Source: Stenogyne calaminthoides (Eukaryota; Streptophyta; Magnoliopsida; Lamiales; Lamiaceae). Taken from it: DNA of 64,000 bases. The stretch is taken from the NCBI GenBank assembly GCA_037126765.1, contig JBBCBC010000037.1, forward strand, positions 11,909,263-11,973,262, in the 5' to 3' direction. The notes beneath the pieces were generated by a model, which had not been told where the DNA came from, made no database searches, and saw only the letters and a list, made by a program, of their open reading frames with translations. Of this stretch, positions 56,590 through 64,000 are shown in pieces. Every line of letters begins with the position of its first letter. The first letter of the stretch is position 1. The position numbers were made by a program, and so were the translations under genes.

Positions 56590-57340
56590 GGGTGGATGTT
56601 ACCGGCGCCAACGTTATCGAGCGGACGCAAAAAAGATGGAGATCGTGCCATCGCGAGAACATCCATCGATAAAAGGTGGCGAACACATCATCCAGGTTCC
56701 CCACCTACACATCAAATCATTTTCTCGGAGGACGACCTTGATTTTAATTATAACTCCCCACAACGCGACTCCTTAACCATCGATTGCTTTCGTCTCCCGG
56801 GTTGAAGGTACATCGCCTCTTAGTTGATCTTGGGGCTTATGCAAACATTTTATTCGTTAGTACCCTTCACCGGATGGAAAAAACAAGTTGGGGATTTGGC
56901 GGTTATATTGAACCATGTAATCATACTATAATGGGCTTTGGGGAATCGTGACCCAACCCTATGGCATGATTAGGTTAGAGTCGAACTAGAATCAACTTTG
57001 AATCCAACATTAGACGAACTAGAATGTTAGATTTTGTAATCGTCGATGTTCAATCCCACTTATAACGGGTTTCTAGGTCGCCTGTTTATTCGAGAATTCA
57101 AAGCGGCGCATTCTCCACGTATTCTTATTGTGTTAAATTCCAGGCTCAAGATGGAACGGGGAGTGTAAAAGGAGATCAAAAGAGGCTCGAGATTGTTTGC
57201 TATCATGTGTACGGAAAAAAAAAATATTGTTAACATGATGGAACGAAACGGGGAGATTAGGTGAGTCAAGCCAAAGTAAAAAACATCATCTAAACATCTT
57301 CCGTCAACGAACATGAGTTCGGGCGAAAGCATAACCAATC
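56590..57340 (+). pseudogene. Tat/Ogre aspartic protease region
   Basis: Near 56806-56880 the frame reads VHRLLVDLGAYANILF, the retropepsin active-site style (D-x-G-A) used by Tat elements. Upstream, DDLDFNYNSPQRDSL (near 56730) fits the usual linker. Downstream to 57340 only scattered traces can be seen. Several frames. Confidence 0.6.
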
Positions 57341-57579
57341 GTCATGAACACAAAAAGGCGCGAACATAGAATGTGGAAAAACAATTGATTCCTCCGATCT
57401 CCCCGGATCAAATGAACATAGATCAGCCAAACGAAGCGATCGGACTGAGCCTCGCGATAGGTTTTGAACTATGGAGGTTGATGATGAACCCCGGGGACCC
57501 ATTCAAGACCCTCGTGGAAAGCAAAAAAAAAAGCAAGCGACTCTGTTGAGCAATTGGAACCAATCAATGTCGACCCGAA

Positions 57580-58934
57580 ACGGACTTCGATTTATGAAGT
57601 GTTCATTGGTTGAAATTACTGAACCAATCCGAGCGAAGTAATTACTTACCTTCGAGCAAATTTAGATGTGTTCGCATGGTCACACGAAGATATGGTTGGA
57701 ATAGATCCAGAGCATGCCTGCCACTCCCTCAACCTTGATCAAACACAAGCTCCAGTTGTTGAAAACGCAAAAAATTTAGTCCGGAAAAATATCGGCGATG
57801 AATAGTGAAATCAAAAAGCTCGCCCCGACAACAAATTGATCCGAGAGGTAAAATGCCCAAAATGGCTTAAACCTGTGCTCGTTACGCAAATCAAATGGAT
57901 CTTAGGACCGTATTGATTTCACCGATTTGAATAAGGCATGTCCAAAAGATAATTTTCCAATGCCGCACATTGATTATTTGGTTGATAGTACAGCGGGCCA
58001 TGAACTCATGACATTTATGGATGCGTTCGCTGGTTATCACCAAATACCAATGCATCCGGACGATCAAAAAATACAAAGACGTGCGATTGAAAAGAATATG
58101 TCTTTGTTGGCAACGCACGCCATTCGGATTAAAGAATGCCGGAGCAACATATCAACGTTTGGTGAACAAAATGTTCGACGAACACATCGGCCGAACAATT
58201 GAGGTATATATCGATGATATTGTGGTAAAGAGCGAACATAAGGAAGACCACATCGCTCACCTCGCACAAACGTTTGATATACTAAGAAAATATAATATGA
58301 AGTTAAATCCCAAGAAATGCAGTTTTGGGATTCATTCAGGCAAATTCCTCGGACATATGGTTAGTCAACGGGGGATTGAAGCGAATCCGTCAAAGATTCA
58401 AGCTGTGCTCGATATGCAAGCCCCCAGAAATGTGAAAGAGGTCCAAAAGTTAACCGGACGATTAGCTTCCGTAAGCCGGTTCATATCACGAAATGGGGAC
58501 AAATGTAAACCTTTCTTTGATGCATTAAAGAAAGGAAAGTTTGATGGACCCGAGCATTGCCGAATGCATTTGAATCATTAAAAGAAGACTCCATGGAGAT
58601 ACTCGGAACCTTTGCTCTAAGCCTATCCCAAAGAACAACTCTATTTGTATCTTCTTTGCATCCCGAACATGCAATTAGTCTTTGTCTTATGCAGGCGAAG
58701 GAACCACACATTTGCCCATTTATTATGTTAGCCAAGTGCTAAAAGAGGCCGAACTCCGGTATTCTCCATTGGAGAAATTAGCATACGCCCTCATTATGAG
58801 TGTGCGAAAATTGCGACCATACTTTTTCGACCACTTTCGGTTGAGGTATTGACCGCATTTCCATTCGCCAAGTCCTCCACCCACCCGATACTTGGGCGGA
58901 TTGCTCAAATGGGCGGTGACCCTTCTTCTCGCCC
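57580..58934 (+). pseudogene. Tat/Ogre reverse transcriptase, second set
   Basis: Motifs in order: a fingers region with SHEDMVGIDPEHACHSLN-like sequence (57690); DLNKACPKDNFPMPHIDYLV (57920); GHELMTFMDAFAGYHQIPMH; TPFGLKNAGATYQRLVNKMF; EVYIDDIVVKSEHKEDHIAH with catalytic YIDD (58200-58260); LNPKKCSFGIHSGKFLGHMV; and VQKLTGRLASVSRFISRNGD. RNase H sequence begins near 58650 (EHAISL) and stops at about 58920, where the pre-LTR segment starts. The 186-codon frame 58021-58581 holds most of it. Integrase does not follow; it is on the other strand upstream. Confidence 0.85.
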
Positions 58935-59063
58935 GGTCGGTTTGTCTCTGTATCTTTTTTTTTATTTTTTTTGGATTTGTGTTCTTGTGATTTCTTGGAT
59001 TTGGGATTCGAAAATTAAAGTTGTTCTTGGAATTTTTCAATTGACCTCCTTCTAAATACCAAT

Positions 59064-59519
59064 TGTTGCGAGTCGTTTTTTATCGAGAGTATTATGTGGC
59101 TAATTTGGTAACAACTCACAAACAAAATGATTAATCGAACAAAGAACCTCTGCGGGAAGAACCGTAGTTCTTCCCCTGAAATGTGGGTGTAGGTATATAA
59201 GTGGAATGGAAACATTCGATGTCTCTCCCTTTTACAATGAATCATGAGGTCCTTTATATAAAGAGGACCAAAGACGACAAATCATAAGCACGACAAATCA
59301 ATAAGCCGCGACAAATCGATAAGCACGACAAGTCAAGTGCATAAAGCGTGACAAAACATATCGCGTAAGCCGACAAATCACGTGGTCGGTGGGACTCTGC
59401 TGAAATCGATAATTAAATCCTGGCGGCGTGTGATAAATCTGGTGATCCTGACGTGTGATATATCTGAGCACAACAATAAAATCTGGTGATGCTGACGTGT
59501 GATATATCTGAGCACAACA
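59064..59519 (+). repeat. 3' LTR of the 22 kb element
   Basis: 456 bp, TGTTGCGA to GAGCACAACA, homologous to 37416-37891. It is followed directly by GGCGT, the same five bases that precede the 5' LTR. Confidence 0.9.
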
Positions 59520-59663
59520 GGCGTTATACGTGACTGTGTTGTTCTGAGGCATTTCGTCGAACATTTGTTGTGCGTCTTGAACAAGGTCATTTCTCATGAA
59601 AGTTGAGATCTTTGAGTTGAATGGTTTCAAGTCGAGCAGCGTGGTGATTCTGCGATAGTTGAA
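59520..59663 (-). pseudogene. PPR protein gene fragment, copy 2
   Basis: Better preserved than copy 1. The reverse strand reads FNYRRITTLLDLKPFNSKIS, then TFMRNDLVQDAQQMFDEMPQ and NNTVTYNA, an open PPR motif of the plant organelle RNA-binding family. It ends on the left exactly at the LTR of the 22 kb element, where GGCGT encodes its last alanine, and on the right at the gypsy LTR (59664). Two different retrotransposons therefore bracket 144 bases of PPR sequence. Confidence 0.8.
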
Positions 59664-59967
59664 TGTTACCGTTACTATGGCTGCTTAAGGACGACGACAG
59701 GGTATATCACGCGCACAACCCGTGTTTCTTTAATGTTGCTGGTGTGGGCTGCGCAACTTTGGGCTTTCTTTTTCTTTTGGGCCCAATTAGACTTGGGCCC
59801 ATTTCATTGTAAGTTTGGGCTGGAGTATTATAAATACTCTTGAACCCGTCTTGTAGAGTAAGTTTTTGTGGAATAAAATTCTGATTTTTCTGACCCATCT
59901 CTCTCTCCCTCAGAAATGGCCATAACTGTTTCTTCACTCGATCGCGAACACCACGTTTGGTGTATCA
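59664..59967 (+). repeat. 5' LTR of gypsy copy 2
   Basis: 304 bp, TGTTACCG to GTGTATCA. The primer site TGGTATCAGAGC follows at 59969-59980. A TATAAATACTC stretch near 59831 is the likely TATA box. Confidence 0.9.
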
Positions 59968-60007
59968 GTGGTATCAGAGCTACTCGATTCTCGTTCTATG
60001 TTGCGCA

Positions 60008-61425
60008 ATGGTTGCTAACACAGATCGTATTGCTTCGTTGGAAGCTCAGCTCGAAGCTCAAGGAGCGAAAATGGCGGAAATACTCACCGAACAATCGGCC
60101 AGTAAGGAAGAGGTGTTTCAAAGGCTAGACGCACAGACGGAGGCTTTGAAACAACAGTTGTTTGAGGCGATCAAACAATTAACCGTGAATTCTTCTGATA
60201 AAGGTAAAGCAAAGGAATCGGAAGTTACAGAGCAACACCAAATCGCGTAGGATAACAAGGAAGGTGCGTTCAAAAGCTCGATGACTCATACGACCGGTAG
60301 ATCGGAGGCAGGTATCTTGTCTACTTCGTTGTCACATGTGAAGTTTGCTTCACATCTGAGTCCTCCAGTTTTTGGCTGCTATAACGCACCGAAGGATGGC
60401 TATGGACTCTCCGCTGGCGAATCCAGCTCCGGAGCAGCTCATATGCAACAAAACACATATTATCAGCCTTTTGCTGGAGGCTATCCTGCTCCGAGGGCTC
60501 CAAACGGTTACTCACAGGGAAGATTTGGAGCCGAGGTCCATCACGCATACACCAATCATGCGGAACCATACCACTTTGGTAAGGTTCATGAGTTTCATCC
60601 TTCGCATCCGATTAAACCGCGTATTGACTTTCCTAAATTCAACGGTGAGCAACCTCGATTGTGGATTAGGAAGTGTGTCAAGTATTTTAACTTTCACAAT
60701 ATGAGTGATCACGATAAGCTGATGCTGGCGGCCATTAACATGGAAGGAGAAGCGGACAATTGGTTCCTAGATTATGTGGATGGTGTGGAGAATTTGAGTT
60801 GGAATCAGTTTGCAGAAATGGTTATGGAGAGGTTCACTAATGTTGAAGATGAGAATATCATAGGGAAGTTTAATAAGTTGAGGCAGGAAGACTCTGTGAA
60901 GGCATATGTGAAGGAGTTTGGGGAGCTTAAATCGTATATGGCAGCTATTAACCCTTACTTCACTGAGTTATACTTTATCAAAAGCTTCATCAGTGATCTG
61001 AAGAGTGAGATAGGGAACATGCTTCACATCATGAAGCCTCAACAACTTTCTGAAGTTGTGCAGCTTGCATTCAAGCAGGAGCATGCATTGAATGACAACA
61101 GTAGGTATACTAAGGCATCAACTAAGTCTAACTGGAGTCCAGCTGCTAATCATTCTAAGCATCCTTATCCCTACACTTTGACAAACTCTAAGGATGGGGG
61201 TAGACCTTCCACATTACCAGAAAAGCTTGACAAGGGAGAAAGTGGTAAACTTCCACCCCCCTAGGATACTTACTCCATCTGAAATGGAGGTGAGAAGAAA
61301 GAAGAACCTGTGCTTTAATTGTGATGAAGTTTATCACATTGGGCACAAGTGTAAGAAAGTGTTTGTGATCCTGGTTGAAGATCCAATTGAAGAAGATAGT
61401 GAACTGGTGTTTGATGAAGTTTATC
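60008..61425 (+). pseudogene. gag of gypsy copy 2 with zinc knuckle
   Basis: Begins MVANTDRIASLEAQLEAQGA, a coiled-coil-like start. An amber codon at 60248-60250 replaces a serine (TCG in copy 1). The capsid core is open from 60281 to 61264 and ends because one extra C in a CCCCCC run (about 61255-61260) shifts the frame. The knuckle CFNCDEVYHIGHKC (61311-61352) is in the next frame, which stops at 61430 after a 25-base deletion relative to copy 1. Confidence 0.85.
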
Positions 61426-61426
61426 A

Positions 61427-61816
61427 TTGAATGCTCTATCGGGTGTACAAACACCTGATACTGTGAAAATTGCTGGCCAAATGGGGAATCAATACCTGAC
61501 TATTCTCTGGGATTCAGGAAGTACTCATAGCTTCCTAGACTACAAAACAACTAAGAAGTTGGGATGTGTTATAGAATGCACTACTCCACTGTCTGTGACT
61601 ATAGCTGATGGCAGTAGGTGCCCTAAGTTTGAGTGGCAAGTAGGTGACAACAAATTTTGTTGCTCAATTAGGATACTCAGTTTGGGAGGTTGTGACATGG
61701 TGTTGGGAGTTTACTTGATGAGTCAACTTGGTCCCATTACATTTGATTTCAAACAGCATAAGGTTGAATTTCAGAAGGAAGGACAAACCATATGTTTTCA
61801 GGGATACACTGATTAG
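61427..61816 (+). pseudogene. Aspartic protease segment, gypsy copy 2
   Basis: Open for 129 codons, with active-site WDSGSTHSFLD at about 61508. Eighteen bases present in copy 1 (encoding KMECNS) are missing after ADGS. It ends at amber 61814-61816. The RT frame starting at 61832 is in phase with it, so this single stop is all that separates protease from RT. Confidence 0.85.
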
Positions 61817-63946
61817 GAGTTACAGCTCAGTATGATTACTGGGAAACAGCTGAAGAAGATGGTTAAAACAAATCAGTGTGAGGACCAGACATTTTTATGC
61901 TTTGTCAAGTCTGATTCTGAGATCACTAAGTGTAAGACTAATGTTGAGTTAGAGCCCTTACTTGCAGAGTATGGTGAGATATTTCTGGTGCCTACAACAT
62001 TACTTCCACACAGGGGGCTAGATCACTCTATTCCATTGAAAGAAGGGGTAAAACCTATCAAACAACAGCCCTATAGGTATCCTTGTTTACAGAGGCAAGA
62101 AATTGAAAAGATGGTGAGAGAGATGCTTAAAGAAGGGGTTATTCAACCCAACAATAGTCCATTTTCTTCTCCAGTTTTACTTGTTAAGAAGAAAGATGGG
62201 ACATGGAGGTTTTGTGTGGAGTATAGGAAACTAAACTCCATTACTATCAAGGATAGTTATCCCATTCCTTTGATAGATGAGTTATTGGATGAGTTGGGAC
62301 ATGCAAAGGTTTTTTCAAAGATAGATCTGCGGGCAGGGTACCACCAGATCAGAATGAACCCTGAGGATGTTCCCAAAACAACATTTGCCACCATTTATGG
62401 CCTGTATGAGTTCTTGGTGATGCCATTTGGACTCACTAATGCCCCGGCCACCTTTCAAGCTCTAATGAATAAGATATTTTCTGAATATCTAAGGGACTTT
62501 GTGCTTGTTTTCTTTGATGATATTCTGATCTACAGTCAAGAGATGACAGCTCATCAAGATCACCTCCAAAAAGTTTTTGAATTAATGGCTAGTAATCAAC
62601 TACTAGCTAAGGCTTCTAAGTGTGAGTTTGGATTCTCTCAAGTTGAGTACTTGGGACACATTATCTCAGACAATGGTGTCCAAGCTGGTCCAAGAAAACT
62701 AAAAGTGATGCAGGATTGGCCTGTTCCAAACTCAGTAAAGGCACTAAGAGGCTTCTTAGGATTGACCGGTTACTATAGGAAGTTTATAAGGTCTTATGTC
62801 ATGATTGCTAGGCCTTTGACTACCTTAACCAAGAAGGGTCAATTTATTTGGAATAAAGAGGCTCAATTAGCATTTCTCAAATTGAAGGATGCTATGATCA
62901 ACTCTTCTATTCTGAGGCTACCTGATTTCAATAAACCATTTATCATTGAAACAGATGCTAGCTATGGAGGTTTAGGAGCAGTTCTCATTCAAGAAAATCA
63001 GCCTTTGGCTTTCTTGAGTAAGGCTTTGGGGGTTAAGAATTTGGGGCTATCAGTGTATGAAAAGGAGTTTATAGTCATCATTCTTGCAGTTGACAAGTGG
63101 AGAAGTTATCTACTCCATTCCACTTTCACTATAAGAACAGATCACCAAAGCCTAAAGTATCTTCTTGAACATAAAATTTCTACACCACTGCAGCACAAGT
63201 ACCTTACAAAGTTGTTGGGCTTTGACTATGTCATTGAGTATAGGCAAGGGAAGGAGAATGTGGTGGCTGATGCTTTATCAAGAAGAGAGCCTGTGGAGGG
63301 TGAAAGCTACGCAATCATTTCCCTCAAACCTGCTTGGGTGGAAGAGTTGCAAGATAGCTATGTGGGAGATCAGATGGTGTCTCAGGTGATTACTGAGAAG
63401 CTCACTTGTCCCTACAATTTATCTATGTGGGACTATCATTTAGGGCAGGTGAAATTCAAAGGAAAGGTTTATGTGGGACCTGCAGAAGGGTTAAGGCAGA
63501 AAATTATAGATTATATGCATGCTTCTTCAGTTGGTGGGCACTCAGGGATTGAAGTTACTTTGCGCAGAGTTATGGGGGTTTTCTGGTGGCCTAATGTGAA
63601 GGCTGATGTGCACAAGGCTGTTTCTGAGTGCCATGTTTGTCAACTCAGTAAACATGTGTTGTTGAAGTCTCCTGGGCTGCTTCAGCCTCTTCCTATTCCA
63701 GAGAGAGCATGGGTTGATAACTTGATTGATTTCATAGAGCAACTCCCTAAATCTAAAGGTTGTGACACTATTTGGGTGATAGTGGACAGATTCACCAAGT
63801 ACAGTCACTTTATTGCCCTGTCACATCCCTATACTGCTTCTACCCTAGCTACAATCTTTTTGGACTCAGTCTATAAACTCCATGGCTTGCCAGCAACCAT
63901 TGTCTCTGCTAGAGACAAGATCTTTACAAGCCATTTCTGGAAATAG
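61817..63946 (+). pseudogene. Reverse transcriptase, RNase H and integrase, gypsy copy 2
   Basis: A 704-codon frame from 61832. RT: PFSSPVLLVKKKDGTWRFC, KIDLRAGYHQIRM, and catalytic FFDDIL (about 62510). RNase H: FIIETDASYGGLGAV (about 62945), IRTDHQSLKYLL, and NVVADALSRR. Integrase: zinc region SSVGGHSGIEV to ECHVCQ (63525-63645), then the core with VDRFTKYSHFIAL and SARDKIFTSHFWK. It ends at amber 63944-63946, which copy 1 also has. The third catalytic residue (Glu) and the chromodomain would lie beyond that stop, outside or at the edge of the window. All catalytic residues before it look present. Confidence 0.9.
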
Positions 63947-64000
63947 TTGTTTCATTTACTAGGGGTGCAACAACTTCTCAGTACTGCATACCACCCTCAA

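Larger units (their letters stand above)
37416..59519 (+). mobile_element. 22.1 kb Tat/Ogre-like Ty3/gypsy element, rearranged
   Basis: Bounded by LTRs 37416-37891 and 59064-59519, both starting TGTTGCGA and ending CAACA, with GGCGT immediately outside each end (37411-37415 and 59520-59524). Inside are minisatellites, a third full LTR (45083-45566), an LTR fragment (48477-48540), two clusters of pol fragments, one gag, and an upstream ORF. The RT motif FMDAFAGYHQIPMHPDDQ and the CNYHEYIGHNTENC knuckle are typical of the Tat/Ogre lineage, which is known for very large elements. Nothing is intact. It interrupts the duplicated A-PPR-gypsy block. It may be a nested or recombined composite and not one element, and assembly error is possible. 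Confidence 0.85.
59664..64000 (+). mobile_element. Ty3/gypsy chromovirus, copy 2 (runs off the window)
   Basis: Same element as 3755-9239, but better preserved: most of pol is a single 704-codon frame. The window ends inside integrase, matching copy 1 position about 8140. The upstream flank (PPR fragment) is also shared with copy 1. Confidence 0.93.

Overview
Nuclear DNA of a flowering plant, most likely a eudicot. It is AT-rich, has genes with GT-AG introns, and carries plant repeat families: Ty3/gypsy chromovirus and Tat/Ogre-type elements, a Stowaway MITE and a solo LTR. I cannot name the species from sequence alone.

Layout. (1) 1-9775: a repeat-rich block made of a 3.6 kb sequence A, a fragment of a PPR gene, and a decayed 5.5 kb gypsy chromovirus (3755-9239). 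(2) 9776-33797: the gene-bearing part. It holds an intact FKBP12 gene (9980-11266, +), a tRNA-Phe fragment, a beta-carbonic anhydrase gene without its 5' exons (13792-15084, +), a possible dsRNA-binding exon, a small secreted proline-rich peptide gene (17482-17670, +), a 696 bp solo LTR with target site duplication TTCTC (18869-19564), a TAF1 locus reduced to its N-terminal exons plus the C-terminal bromodomain (20032-23625, +), a Stowaway MITE, an intact intronless DUF7870 gene (24483-25646, -), an unidentified decayed transcription unit with an internal 0.75 kb duplication, and a 3-ketoacyl-CoA synthase pseudogene (31850-32845, -). (3) 33798-64000: a second copy of block 1 (A, PPR fragment, gypsy), split by a 22.1 kb Tat/Ogre-like LTR element (37416-59519) with matching LTRs and a 5 bp flanking repeat GGCGT. 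That element contains minisatellites, two sets of pol fragments with integrase and reverse transcriptase on opposite strands, a gag, and an upstream ORF resembling the plant 'putative gypsy type transposase' domain.

The window therefore starts inside one copy and ends inside the other copy of a direct duplication of at least 8.1 kb, with about 24 kb of genes between them. The two gypsy copies share their flanks and at least two in-frame amber codons, so they most likely came from duplication of an already dead element and not from two insertions.

Sequence quality matters here. In 6836-9240 and in most of 37.4-59.5 kb, differences from cleaner copies repeatedly take the form CAG to CGA or CTG to CGG/CG. 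This looks like a basecalling or polishing artefact, possibly tied to CHG methylation, so frameshifts and stops in those stretches should not be taken at face value. I found no CRISPR array, operon, or convincing new enzymatic system. The most unusual material is the structure of the 22 kb element and the duplication around it.
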